64,000 nt of DNA, from contig NZ_FSRU01000001.1 of NCBI RefSeq assembly GCF_900142845.1, forward strand, positions 744,001 through 808,000. Direction: 5' to 3'. The translations under genes and the position numbers were made by a program. The notes under the pieces were generated by a model that searched no databases, was not told the DNA's origin, and saw nothing but the letters and a program-made list of their open reading frames with translations. This DNA is from Paraburkholderia phenazinium. Its GTDB lineage: Bacteria; Pseudomonadota; Gammaproteobacteria; Burkholderiales; Burkholderiaceae. This document shows positions 27,044 to 36,026 of the stretch, piece after piece (position 1 is the first letter of the stretch; every line of letters starts with the position of its first letter).

Positions 27044-28061
27044 GAGCGTGATTCCCGGCATGGCGGCGCACGAGCGCGGTAGTGGCGACGACGAACAGGA
27101 TCAGTGCGCCTTCCACACCGTTGACCCAATAGCTCGACACGTTGTCGAGTTGAAAGCCGTTGCTGATGACGCCAATGAAGAGGACTGCGAGCAGCGTGCC
27201 GGGGATGGTCGGCACGAGCCGCCGCGAAAACACGACGCCGAGCAATGCGGCGGCGACGGTAGCGAGTAAATTTTCGCCCGCGCCGGGCGAACTGCCGCTG
27301 AGTAGCGCGGTAGACGCCAGCGCGGCTAACGCCGCAGCAATGCCGCTCAACACGTAGCTCGCGGCGAGGTAGCGGTTTGTGCGTAGTCCAGCGGCCTGCG
27401 CTGCGTCGCGATGCGCGCCGGTGGCGCGCAGCCGCAGACCAAAGGGTGTGTAGTGAACCAGCACAGTGAACAGCAAGGCGACATCAAGCAGCGCGTAGGC
27501 CAGATGCGGCACACCGAATGCGCCGTTGTCGAGCAGGAAGCTGAGTAGCACACCGCTTGCGGGCACTGACGTGTTCTGCGTCAGCACCAGTTCGAAGCCG
27601 GCGCACAGATTCATCGTGGTCAGCGTGGCGAGCAACGGGAAAATGCGCAGCGCGATCACGGCAAAGGCATTGAGCGCGCCGACTCCTGCGCCCGCTGCAA
27701 GCGTCAGCAGGAGGGCGGTGCCTGGTGCTGCGCCTTCGCGTTGCGCCACGGCATAAACCGCCGCACACAGGCCAAGATTGGCCGCAACGGAAAGATCGAG
27801 GCCGCCTCTCAGCGGATCCGCGCCGCCGCCGATCAATACCACCGTCAATCCGAAACCGAGAATCCCGACCACCACGGATTGCTGCAATACGTTAGCGAGA
27901 TTCGCCACGGTGAAGAACAATGGCGAGCTCACCGCAAAGCCGATAAACACCACCGCAAACGCGAGCGCCGCGCCGCTTCTTAGCCACCATTGCGCGCCGA
28001 ACAGCCGCTCGGGTATTTCGAATTTGCCGGTACGCGGTGCTGCATCGAGTACCTTGCTCAT
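27036..28061 (-). CDS. Sugar-type ABC importer permease, second system (B2)
   Basis: Membrane permease of 341 residues starting at the ATG at 28061, which overlaps the ATPase stop by 4 bases. The motif equivalent to the family signature is GLTVVLIGGGADPLRGGLDLSVAAN, carrying a short insertion (GADPLRG) compared with relatives. The GALNAFAVIALRIFPLLATL and GTLLAVLFIGVISNG segments complete the fold. With B1 it would form a heterodimeric channel, as in rhamnose- or AI-2-type importers that carry two permease genes. Confidence 0.88.
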   Translation of the reverse strand: MSKVLDAAPRTGKFEIPERLFGAQWWLRSGAALAFAVVFIGFAVSSPLFFTVANLANVLQQSVVVGILGFGLTVVLIGGGADPLRGGLDLSVAANLGLCAAVYAVAQREGAAPGTALLLTLAAGAGVGALNAFAVIALRIFPLLATLTTMNLCAGFELVLTQNTSVPASGVLLSFLLDNGAFGVPHLAYALLDVALLFTVLVHYTPFGLRLRATGAHRDAAQAAGLRTNRYLAASYVLSGIAAALAALASTALLSGSSPGAGENLLATVAAALLGVVFSRRLVPTIPGTLLAVLFIGVISNGFQLDNVSSYWVNGVEGALILFVVATTALVRRHAGNHAHD

Positions 28062-29611
28062 GCTGCGACCTCCTGTTGCGCCGTCTCGCCGTGCGCAGCG
28101 CGAGCGCCGGTGGCCCATGCGAGTACGTCCTGGCTATCCGCATCACGCGAGACGAGTTCGCGCACGATGCGGCCGCGCGCCATCACGAGCACGCGGTCGG
28201 TGACGCCGAGCAGTTCGATCAGGTCGCTGGAAAATAGGAGGACGCCGGCGCCGTCGCGCGCGAGCCGGTCGAGCAGACGATAGATTTCGGTCTTCGCGCC
28301 AATGTCGACGCCAACCGTCGGCTCGTCGAGCAGATAGAGCGAGGACGTGCGGCTCAACCACTTGGCGAGCGCGACCTTCTGCTGATTGCCGCCGGAGAGA
28401 TGCCGTACCGGTGTTTCCGTGCTGGAGGTGCGCACTGCCAGTTCGTCGATTAGCCCTTGCACGCTAGCGGTTTCGCGTCGTTGCGCCAGCAGGCCGAAAC
28501 GGCTGAAACGGGCAAGGCTCGCGAGCGTGATGTTCTCGCGTACCGACAGCGCGGGTGCCACACCGTGCGCACGCCGATCCTCAGGCACGAACGCAATGTG
28601 CTGGCGTACTGCATCTTGTGGGCGACGCAGGCGCACCGCCTTGCCGTCGATTTCGACGTCGCCCTGCACGCCGCGTTCGAGGCCGAACAGGCTGCGCACG
28701 ACCGGCTTGCCGCCGGAGCCGAGCAAGCCGGTGACGCCGACAATCTCGCCGCGCCGCACGTCGAACGAGACGTCTTCGAAGCGACCCGGCGCGCTCAGAT
28801 TGCGCACATTCAGGACCACCTTCCCGGGCGTGCGTGCCGAAGCCGACGTCTTCGCTTCCGCCTGCGCGCCGATCATCGCCGTGACGAGCGCTTCGGTGGG
28901 CGTCGTGCGCGCGTCGACGTGGGCAACGTCCACGCCGTCGCGCAGTACGGTGACGTGATCGCAGATCGCCGCGATTTCGTTCAGGTAGTGCGACACGTAC
29001 AGGATCGTCAGGCCGCGTTGCCGCAGACGGTCGATAGTTTGCAGCAGTCTGTCCACTTCGCGGCTGACGAGTGCGGCCGTCGGTTCGTCGAACACGAGAA
29101 TGCGCGGCTCGCGGATCAGCTCGCGGGTGATCTGCACGATCTGCTGTTCAGCGACGCTCAGATCGGCGATGAGCCGGTTCGGCGGGATGTCCACGCCAAA
29201 GTGGGTGTGCAACGCTTCACGGGCGTCGCGTTGCATGCGCCGCACGTCGAGCAGCCGGAAGCCGCCCGCGATCCGTGGGCCAACGGTTCTTTCGTCGCCG
29301 AGCCAAAGCGCTTCGGCCACCGTGAAGGTGGGCGGCAGCAAGCGTTCCTGGTGAATGAACCCAATCCCCGCCGCGACCCCGTGAGCGTGGCCCTGGGCGA
29401 TGCCGTCGACGGCGAGCGTGCCCGAATCGGCCGTGTGAATGCCGGCGAGGATCTTGATCAGCGTCGACTTGCCCGCGCCGTTCTGCCCGATCAGGCCGTG
29501 AACGGTGCCGCGCGCAACCTTCAGCGAGGCGCCGCGCAGGGCGGGCACGCCATCGAAATGTTTGACGAGCTCGCGTAACTCGAGCGCGGCGGGGCGGGCG
29601 TCGGCACTCAT
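28058..29611 (-). CDS. Sugar-type ABC importer ATPase, second system
   Basis: Two-domain ATPase of 517 residues. Domain 1: Walker A GQNGAGKST, a Q-loop at GIGFIHQERLL, signature LSVAEQQIVQITREL, Walker B ILVFDEPTAAL. Domain 2: a Walker A remnant GLLGSGGKP, signature LSGGNQQKVALAKWL, Walker B LYLLDEPTVGVD. The second Walker A lacks the Lys-Ser/Thr pair, a common feature of CUT2 ATPases in which one site is weak. It overlaps the binding-protein gene upstream (ATGA at 29611/29608) and the permease downstream. Confidence 0.92.
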   Translation of the reverse strand: MSADARPAALELRELVKHFDGVPALRGASLKVARGTVHGLIGQNGAGKSTLIKILAGIHTADSGTLAVDGIAQGHAHGVAAGIGFIHQERLLPPTFTVAEALWLGDERTVGPRIAGGFRLLDVRRMQRDAREALHTHFGVDIPPNRLIADLSVAEQQIVQITRELIREPRILVFDEPTAALVSREVDRLLQTIDRLRQRGLTILYVSHYLNEIAAICDHVTVLRDGVDVAHVDARTTPTEALVTAMIGAQAEAKTSASARTPGKVVLNVRNLSAPGRFEDVSFDVRRGEIVGVTGLLGSGGKPVVRSLFGLERGVQGDVEIDGKAVRLRRPQDAVRQHIAFVPEDRRAHGVAPALSVRENITLASLARFSRFGLLAQRRETASVQGLIDELAVRTSSTETPVRHLSGGNQQKVALAKWLSRTSSLYLLDEPTVGVDIGAKTEIYRLLDRLARDGAGVLLFSSDLIELLGVTDRVLVMARGRIVRELVSRDADSQDVLAWATGARAAHGETAQQEVAA

Positions 29612-30645
29612 TTTGCGCTGAGCTGACCGAGGGTCTGCTGGATCGTGCCTGCGTTGTCCTTGGTGACGAGAATCGACGGCACATAGGTATACGGCGCCAA
29701 CGTGTGATCGCCGGCGAGGTAACGCGCAACGTTATCCACCGCGGTCTTGCCGATCAAGGCGGGCTGTTGCGCCACTACAGCCGCCGCACTCGACTTCGGA
29801 TCCTTCACGAGCGTGACGACGTCCGGGCTGCCGTCGACCGCGTAGGTCTTGATCTCGTCGCGGTGCGCCGCGTCCACGGCCTGGGTGGCGCCGACCTGCG
29901 GCACATCCCATGCGGACCAGATCGCGGCAATCTGCCCCTTCGGATACTTCGCGAGCAACTGGCTCACCTGCGCATACGCGCTTTGCACCGTGTTCGGGAT
30001 CACGTCGCGCAACTCAGGCTGGATGATGTGCACCTTCGGGTAGTACTTCAGCACGGCCTTGAGCTGGTCGTAGCGGATCGCGCACACCGGCACGCCGTAA
30101 AAGCCGTTGAAGACGAGAATGTTGCCTTCGCCGTGGATATCGTTGACGAGCTTCAGCGCAAGCTGCTCGCCGATGAAGAAGTTGTCGGAGGTCGTGTCGT
30201 TGAGGCTCGACGGCGAAGCGGTGTCGATCGTAAACAGCGGGATGTTAGCCTGGCGGATTTTCTGCAACCACGGCTCCAGCACCGTTGCAGTACCCAATTG
30301 CTCGACGATGGCATCCGGCTTCTGCGCGATCAGCGTCTGGATCTGCGCGATCTGGCGGTTGTCGTTGCGGCCGGCGTCGAGTGCGATCGGCGTGCCGCCC
30401 AGGCGCTTCACTTCATCCACTGCACCCTGGTAAGCCTTCAGATCCCAGTAGTGATCGGTACCGGCGGCCGTAATGCCGATACGCTTGCCTTTGAGCGACG
30501 GCACGGATGCCGCGTTGTCGCCGGTGGTGGTTGCATCAGCCGCGGGTGTCGCGCCCTGCGCATAAGCGTAAGTTGCTATACCGCCTGCCATGCCGAAGAC
30601 GGTGGCGGCCAGCAACGAAGAGAGAGTAGTGTGCAAGCGTGTCAT
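29608..30645 (-). CDS. Periplasmic sugar-type binding protein, second system
   Basis: Type 1 periplasmic binding protein of 345 residues. A signal peptide (MTRLHTTLSSLLAATVFGMA, cleavage near AYA-QG) precedes an Ala/Thr-rich linker. The two-lobe fold follows: GKRIGITAAGTDHYWDLKA, a KPDAIVEQLG segment, IPLFTIDTAS and IWSAWDVPQVGATQAV. The DxA...D sugar-binding residues of RbsB are not clearly conserved, so the ligand may not be a simple pentose. It is first in the leftward operon and diverges from the SfnB-type dehydrogenases at 30885, implying shared control. Confidence 0.9.
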   Translation of the reverse strand: MTRLHTTLSSLLAATVFGMAGGIATYAYAQGATPAADATTTGDNAASVPSLKGKRIGITAAGTDHYWDLKAYQGAVDEVKRLGGTPIALDAGRNDNRQIAQIQTLIAQKPDAIVEQLGTATVLEPWLQKIRQANIPLFTIDTASPSSLNDTTSDNFFIGEQLALKLVNDIHGEGNILVFNGFYGVPVCAIRYDQLKAVLKYYPKVHIIQPELRDVIPNTVQSAYAQVSQLLAKYPKGQIAAIWSAWDVPQVGATQAVDAAHRDEIKTYAVDGSPDVVTLVKDPKSSAAAVVAQQPALIGKTAVDNVARYLAGDHTLAPYTYVPSILVTKDNAGTIQQTLGQLSAK

Positions 30646-30826
30646 GGTGTCCGAAGAATCAAAGAGGCAAGGGTGTCCAGCTTGCGACGACTCTAATCAA
30701 CAACCCGCTGCGCATGAAACCATCAAATCGCACTATGGTTATCAGGCAAGAGCCGAAGTGCTTATGCCGGATCGTGCGCAAGTTTGTTTGCCATCCGAAG
30801 GAATATCTATTGCTCAAACGTTCAGT

Positions 30827-30854
30827 TTGCGTGGGTCGTACCCGCTGATAGATT
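30827..30854 (+). promoter_or_regulatory. Candidate promoter for the SfnB/monooxygenase operon
   Basis: TTGCGT, a 16-base spacer, then TAGATT, ending 30 bases before the ATG at 30885. The spacer holds a small dyad GGGT-CGT-ACCC, which might be a regulator site. It lies in the 239-base divergent region shared with the binding-protein gene. No sigma54 (GG-N10-GC) element was found. Confidence 0.35.
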
Positions 30855-30884
30855 GTGCGAACAGTCACTCAAGCGGAGATTCGT

Positions 30885-32123
30885 ATGGCCGAGCTTTACG
30901 AAGCGACCTCATCGCATACAGGCGATGCAGGCCAGCATGCGGCGCGCGTTATTCAGGACGACGCCCAGGCCATTGCCGTGGCGCACGAACTGGCGGCCCG
31001 TCTGGCGCAAGGCGCGCCGGAACGCGACCGCGAGCGCCGTCTGCCGCATGAAGAGATCGAATGGTTCTCGCAGTCCGGGTTGTGGGCGATTACCGTGCCG
31101 AAGGCTTATGGCGGCGCGGGTGTGTCCTTCGTCACGCTGACTGAAGTGATCAAGATCATCGCGGCGGCCGATCCGTCGTTGGGACAGTTGCCGCAAAACC
31201 ACTTCGGCCTTGTCGACGTCATTTCGCTGACCGGCACCGAGGAGCAGAAGCGCTATTTCTTCTCCCAGATAGTGAGCGGCAAGCGCTTCGGCAATGGTTT
31301 CTCCGAGAAAGGCACCAAGCACGTACTCGATCTGAAAACGCGCGTGCGGCGCGACGGCGACGACTATGTCGTGGACGGCACCAAGTTTTATTCGACCGGT
31401 GCGCTGTTTGCGCATTTCGTGCCCGTGCTGGGTCTCGACGATGAGCGCAAGGGCTGGCTCGCCTATATACCGAAGGGCACGCCGGGCCTGAATGTGATCG
31501 ACGACTGGTCGGGCTTCGGCCAGCGCACCACAGCAAGCGGCACCGTGGTGCTCGAAGCGGTGCGCGTGCCGGCCTCGCATGTCTTCCCGGCGCATCGCGT
31601 CTCCGATTTCCCCACGCTGAACGGCCCGATCTCGCAGATCATCCAGGCGGCCATCGACGCCGGCATCGCCCAGGCTGCGATAGCCGACACGCTGACGTTC
31701 GTGCGCACGCGTTCGCGGCCGTGGATCGACAGCAGCGTCGAGCGCGCGAGCGACGATCCGTTGACGGTGCGCGAGGTGGGTCACCTGCATATCCAGTTGC
31801 ACGCAGCGGAAGCGCTGCTTGAACGGGCCGCACGGACACTCGACGTGATCGCCGCCAAGGGCGAAACGACCGAGGACGATGTGGCGTTAGCCTCAGTGGC
31901 AGTGGGCGAAGCGAAGGTGTTGACCACCGAAATCGCGCTGCTGGCGAGCGAAAAGCTCTTCGAACTGGCGGGCACCCAGGCGACGCTGGGAGAGCACAAC
32001 CTCGACCGGCACTGGCGCAATGCGCGCACGCATACGCTGCACGATCCGGTGCGCTGGAAATATCACCTTGTCGGCAACTACTATCTGAACGGCGTCAAAC
32101 CAGCCCGTCATCCGTGGAATTGA
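30885..32123 (+). CDS. SfnB-family acyl-CoA-dehydrogenase-like flavoprotein 1
   Basis: FAD/FMN-dependent dehydrogenase-fold protein of 412 residues. The start is the ATG at 30885, with GGAG 8 bases before it; a GTG 30 bases upstream is less likely. Family features: a DRERRLPHEEIEWFSQSGLWAI opening, VPKAYGGAGVSFVTL, LGQLPQNHFG, NGFSEKGTKHVLDL and KFYSTGALFAHF, with ERASDDPLTVREVGHL and NLDRHWRNARTHTLHDPVRW at the end. SfnB-type proteins are known from sulfur-starvation regulons that use dimethyl sulfone and related organosulfur compounds; the substrate here is unknown. A near-paralogue follows after 4 bases. Confidence 0.87.
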   Translation: MAELYEATSSHTGDAGQHAARVIQDDAQAIAVAHELAARLAQGAPERDRERRLPHEEIEWFSQSGLWAITVPKAYGGAGVSFVTLTEVIKIIAAADPSLGQLPQNHFGLVDVISLTGTEEQKRYFFSQIVSGKRFGNGFSEKGTKHVLDLKTRVRRDGDDYVVDGTKFYSTGALFAHFVPVLGLDDERKGWLAYIPKGTPGLNVIDDWSGFGQRTTASGTVVLEAVRVPASHVFPAHRVSDFPTLNGPISQIIQAAIDAGIAQAAIADTLTFVRTRSRPWIDSSVERASDDPLTVREVGHLHIQLHAAEALLERAARTLDVIAAKGETTEDDVALASVAVGEAKVLTTEIALLASEKLFELAGTQATLGEHNLDRHWRNARTHTLHDPVRWKYHLVGNYYLNGVKPARHPWN

Positions 32124-32127
32124 CGTT

Positions 32128-33357
32128 ATGAGTGCTTTGGCAGAATCCGTCGCGCCTCAGGTGCCGTACGCGCCCCAGGCCGCGCGCATCGAGAACGATC
32201 AGCAGGCGCTTGAGGTTGCGCATACGGTGGCACGCGCGCTCGCCGAGGACGCTTCACAGCGTGACCGCGAGCGGCGCTTGCCGTATGCGGAGATCGGCAT
32301 CTATTCGGCGAGCGGCCTGTGGGGCATTGCCGTGCCGCGCGAGTTCGGCGGGGCCGAGGTTTCGTACGCGACGCTTGCTGAAGTCACGGCCATCATTTCC
32401 GAGGCGGATCCCGCGATCGGGCAAATTCCGCAGAACCACTTCTACATGCTCGACGTGCTGCGCGTGAACGGCACGCGCCAGCAGCAGGCGTTTTATTTCC
32501 AACGGGCGCTGGCAGGCGAGCGATTCGGCAATGCGCTTTCCGAGCGCGGCACGAAAACGGTAGCGGACTATCGGACCACGCTCACACCGGATGGCGACGG
32601 CTTTCGCATCAGCGGCACCAAGTTCTATTCGACTGGCGCTCTGTTCGCGCAGTGGATTCCGATTGTCGCCAAAGCGGCCGACAACACTTTGTACGTGGCC
32701 TTCGCCAGCGCGCAGACACCCGGTTTGTCCGTGGTGGACGACTGGTCGGGCTTCGGCCAGCGGACTACCGGCAGCGGCACGACCACGCTCGACAATATCT
32801 ACGTCGAGGCGTCCGCCGTCGTGCCGTACAGCGCGGCGTTCGATGCGCGGCCCACGACCGTCGGGCCGATCGGTCAACTGATTCATGCCGCCGTCGATCT
32901 CGGCATTGCGCGTGCAGCTGTCGCCGATGCGCGGCGTTTTGTGCGCGAACGCTCGCGTCCGTGGATCGACAGCGGGGTCGAGCGGGCCAGTGACGATCCG
33001 CTGACGCTCGAACTGTTCGGCAAGCTCGCGCTGCAATTGCACGCGGCCGAGGCGCTGGTGGAACGTGCGGGCCGCCGCGTGGACGCGGCAGTCAAGGAGT
33101 CGACCGCGCAGACTGTCGCGACGGCCTCGATTGCCGTGGCCGAGGCACGCGCCGCGACCACGGAGATCGCGTTGCAAGCCTCGACGCGCCTGATCGAGTT
33201 GGCGGGTACGCAGGCCACGCTGGCCGAACACAACCTCGATCGTCACTGGCGCAACGCACGCACCCACACGCTGCACGATCCGGTGCGCTGGAAATACATT
33301 GCGGTGGGCAACTACTACCTGAACGACGTGCTGCCGCCGCGGCACGGCGCGATTTAA
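32128..33357 (+). CDS. SfnB-family acyl-CoA-dehydrogenase-like flavoprotein 2
   Basis: A paralogue of the previous gene; 409 residues. The same landmarks are in the same order: DRERRLPYAEIGIYSASGLWGI, VPREFGGAEVSYATL, IGQIPQNHFY, NALSERGTKTVADY, KFYSTGALFAQW, DDWSGFGQRTTGSG and DRHWRNARTHTLHDPVRW. The tandem, near-adjacent arrangement suggests local duplication followed by divergence, perhaps to act on two related substrates or as a heteromer. It begins only 4 bases after the stop of copy 1 and is followed by the monooxygenase after 46 bases. Confidence 0.87.
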   Translation: MSALAESVAPQVPYAPQAARIENDQQALEVAHTVARALAEDASQRDRERRLPYAEIGIYSASGLWGIAVPREFGGAEVSYATLAEVTAIISEADPAIGQIPQNHFYMLDVLRVNGTRQQQAFYFQRALAGERFGNALSERGTKTVADYRTTLTPDGDGFRISGTKFYSTGALFAQWIPIVAKAADNTLYVAFASAQTPGLSVVDDWSGFGQRTTGSGTTTLDNIYVEASAVVPYSAAFDARPTTVGPIGQLIHAAVDLGIARAAVADARRFVRERSRPWIDSGVERASDDPLTLELFGKLALQLHAAEALVERAGRRVDAAVKESTAQTVATASIAVAEARAATTEIALQASTRLIELAGTQATLAEHNLDRHWRNARTHTLHDPVRWKYIAVGNYYLNDVLPPRHGAI

Positions 33358-33403
33358 CGCGCGCGTTGCAGGCTCTATCCGTATCACCTAACCGGATCCG
33401 ATT

Positions 33404-34786
33404 ATGGCCAGACAGATCCGTCTGAACGCATTCGACATGAACTGCGTCGGACATCAGTCGCCGGGATTGTGGGCGCATCCGCGCGACACCTCCTGGCGCT
33501 ACAAGCACCTCGATTACTGGACCGACCTCGCGAAGCTGCTCGAACGCGGCAAGTTCGACGGCCTGTTCATCGCGGACGTGCTCGGCATCTATGACGTGTT
33601 CAACGGCAACGGCGAGGCGGCGATTCGCCAGGCCGCGCAGGTGCCGGTCAACGATCCGATCCTGCTGGTCTCGGCGATGGCCAACGTGACCGAGCATCTG
33701 GGCTTCGGCGTGACCTGCTCGTTGTCGTACGAACATCCGTATCCGTTCGCGCGCCGCATGTCGACGCTCGATCACCTGACCAATGGACGCGTTGGCTGGA
33801 ACATCGTCACGTCGTATCTGGATAGCGCGGCGCGCAATGTCGGACTGCCGAGCCAGGCGAATCACGACGAACGCTATGCGTTAGCCGAAGAGTATCTGGA
33901 CGTCTGCTACAAGTTGTGGGAGTCGTCGTGGGAAGACGATGCCGTGGTGCGCGATGCGACACGTCAGGTCTTCACGGAACCCTCCAAGGTGCACCCGATC
34001 GGGCACCACGGACAGTATTTCGACGTGCCAGGTATCCACTTGTGCGAGCCGTCGCCGCAACGCACACCCGTGCTGTATCAGGCCGGCGCGTCGAAGCGCG
34101 GCAAGGATTTTGCCGCACAGCACGCCGAGTGTATTTTCATTGCGGCGCCGTCGCGCACGATTCTCAAGCAGTTCGTTGCCGACATACGCGCGCGTGTGAA
34201 GTCGTTCGGCCGCGATCCGCACGATGTGCTGATCTTCAACCTGCATACGGTGATCACCGGCAAAACGTCGGCCGAAGCCCACGCCAAGCATGCGGACTAC
34301 CGGCGTTATGCCAGCGACGAAGGCGCGCTGGCGCTGATGTCGGGTTGGACCGGCATCGACCTGTCGAAGTACGAACTCGACGAACCGCTGCGTCACGTGG
34401 AAAGCAATGCGGTGCAGTCCGCCGTGGAGGCGCTGTCGAGCGCCGATCCGACGCGGGTCTGGACTGTGCGCGAAATTGCGAAGTGGGGCGGCATAGGCGG
34501 CCTTGGACCGCTTTCGGTGGGCGATCCGCAGGAGATTGCCGACGAGTTGCAGTCATGGGTGGAAGAGACTGACGTCGACGGCTTCAATCTTGCTTACGCA
34601 TTGACGCACGAGACGTTTAGCGACTTCGTGGAGCTGGTCGTGCCTGAATTGCAACGCCGCGGTGTGTACAAGACCGAGTATGCCGACGGTTCCTTGCGCG
34701 AAAAGCTGCACGGCGGCGGCCCGCGCCTCGCCGACCCGCATCCGGGCGCACGCTATCGTGCTCGCCACACGGCGAATGCCGGCTAA
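33404..34786 (+). CDS. FMNH2-dependent monooxygenase (luciferase-like, NtaA/SnaA/DmoA family)
   Basis: Flavin-dependent monooxygenase of 460 residues, the usual length for this family, which includes nitrilotriacetate, dibenzothiophene-sulfone and dimethyl-sulfide monooxygenases. Landmarks: IRLNAFDMNCVGHQSPGLW at the start, KFDGLFIADVLG, SYEHPYPFARRMSTLDHLT, GRVGWNIVTSY and VLYQAGASKRGKDFAAQHAE. The reduced flavin would come from a separate reductase that is not encoded nearby. With SfnB-type partners and importers alongside, the likely role is oxygenolytic C-S (or C-N) bond cleavage in an imported compound. The exact substrate cannot be deduced. Confidence 0.9.
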   Translation: MARQIRLNAFDMNCVGHQSPGLWAHPRDTSWRYKHLDYWTDLAKLLERGKFDGLFIADVLGIYDVFNGNGEAAIRQAAQVPVNDPILLVSAMANVTEHLGFGVTCSLSYEHPYPFARRMSTLDHLTNGRVGWNIVTSYLDSAARNVGLPSQANHDERYALAEEYLDVCYKLWESSWEDDAVVRDATRQVFTEPSKVHPIGHHGQYFDVPGIHLCEPSPQRTPVLYQAGASKRGKDFAAQHAECIFIAAPSRTILKQFVADIRARVKSFGRDPHDVLIFNLHTVITGKTSAEAHAKHADYRRYASDEGALALMSGWTGIDLSKYELDEPLRHVESNAVQSAVEALSSADPTRVWTVREIAKWGGIGGLGPLSVGDPQEIADELQSWVEETDVDGFNLAYALTHETFSDFVELVVPELQRRGVYKTEYADGSLREKLHGGGPRLADPHPGARYRARHTANAG

Positions 34787-34863
34787 TTGACTCACTGACT
34801 CACGCCTCGTCTTCGATTCGCTACTTTACAAAAACCGTTCAGATACTGCGCTGAGGAATACTC

Positions 34864-35934
34864 ATGAAATCATTGAATCGTCATCAGTCCCGCGCACGCC
34901 GCGTGGTCGGCGCATTGGCGCTCTTGTCTGCAAGCGTGTTGCTGGGGCAGACGACCCAGGCGGAGCCGCTCAAAGGCGCCCCTGCGCCGTTCAACAAAGG
35001 CGGCGTAAAAATCGCACTGGTCAACTACCTGTCGACCGGCGACTTCTTCCAGGCCTATGAGGCCGGCGCGCAGAAGCAGGCCAAGGCGCTTGGCGTCGAT
35101 TTGCGCATCTACGAGGGGCGGCAGGACGCCGCCGAGCAGCGCGAGCAGATCCAGCAGGCGATCAGCCTGGGCGTGTCGGCCATCATCGTGAACCACGGTT
35201 TGCCGGAGTCGCTGAAGGACGTGGTGCAGCGCGCGCTCGACAAGGGCATCAAGGTGGTGGCGTTCGACGTCAATCTGAACAACCCTAAGGTGCCGCAAAT
35301 CGAGCAGAGCGATCACGATCTGGCTACCTTGCTGCTGAATCAGGCCGTGAAGGATAACGGCGACACATTCGCCGCGGGTTATGTCTACGTGGCGGGTTTC
35401 GCGCCGCTCGATCGTCGCGACGAAGTGTGGCGCGACTTCAAGACCGCGCATCCTGGGGTACAGGAGAAGGCGCGCTGGGGGACGGTGGACAATCCGATCG
35501 CGCAGTCGGTGGCGAATCAGGCGGCTGCGGCATACCGTGCGCATCCGGAGATTCGCGTGGTGTTCGCCCCTTACGATGAATTCGCGCGTGGCGCGACGCT
35601 CGCGGCGAACGAGGCCAACCTCGGCTCGAAGCTCCGTATCTATAGCGCGGACATTTCGACGGCGGACATCGAGGCAATCCGCGCGCCGAACAGCGCATGG
35701 GTTGCCACGGCCGCGACCAATCCGGCGGTAGTGGGTGCAGTGTCGGTGCGCGCCGCCGCGCTGGAGGTGGCGGGTCAAGACCCTGGCCATCAGATCGTGG
35801 TGAAGCCGACCCTGATCACACGTGACGATCTCGTGAAGAACGACATCAAGACGGTTGCCGAACTGGGCGCCAAATTCCCGGCCTTCCGTACGAGCGACGC
35901 AGCCAACGCGGCGTGGATTCCGGCCACCGAGTGA
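34864..35934 (+). CDS. Periplasmic sugar-type binding protein, possibly for the first ABC system
   Basis: Type 1 periplasmic binding protein of 356 residues. The signal peptide covers residues 1-32, with a likely cleavage at TTQA-EP. The mature protein shows KIALVNYLSTGDFFQAYEAG, a QQAISLGVSAIIVNHG segment, IKVVAFDVNLNN, VVFAPYDEFARGATLAANE and WVATAATNPAVVGAVS. A ribosome site (TGAGGA) precedes the ATG. It follows the monooxygenase by 77 bases in the same direction. No ATPase or permease adjoins it. The first importer (23506-26093) lacks a binding protein, so the two probably belong together. Confidence 0.88.
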   Translation: MKSLNRHQSRARRVVGALALLSASVLLGQTTQAEPLKGAPAPFNKGGVKIALVNYLSTGDFFQAYEAGAQKQAKALGVDLRIYEGRQDAAEQREQIQQAISLGVSAIIVNHGLPESLKDVVQRALDKGIKVVAFDVNLNNPKVPQIEQSDHDLATLLLNQAVKDNGDTFAAGYVYVAGFAPLDRRDEVWRDFKTAHPGVQEKARWGTVDNPIAQSVANQAAAAYRAHPEIRVVFAPYDEFARGATLAANEANLGSKLRIYSADISTADIEAIRAPNSAWVATAATNPAVVGAVSVRAAALEVAGQDPGHQIVVKPTLITRDDLVKNDIKTVAELGAKFPAFRTSDAANAAWIPATE

Positions 35935-36026
35935 TTCCGCAGCGGAGTTGAAACCGTCATTGGCAGGACCGGTATCTTGAGCGACAATCGCGGCCATCGG
36001 TCGACACCCGTCGCGAGGAGCTTGCC

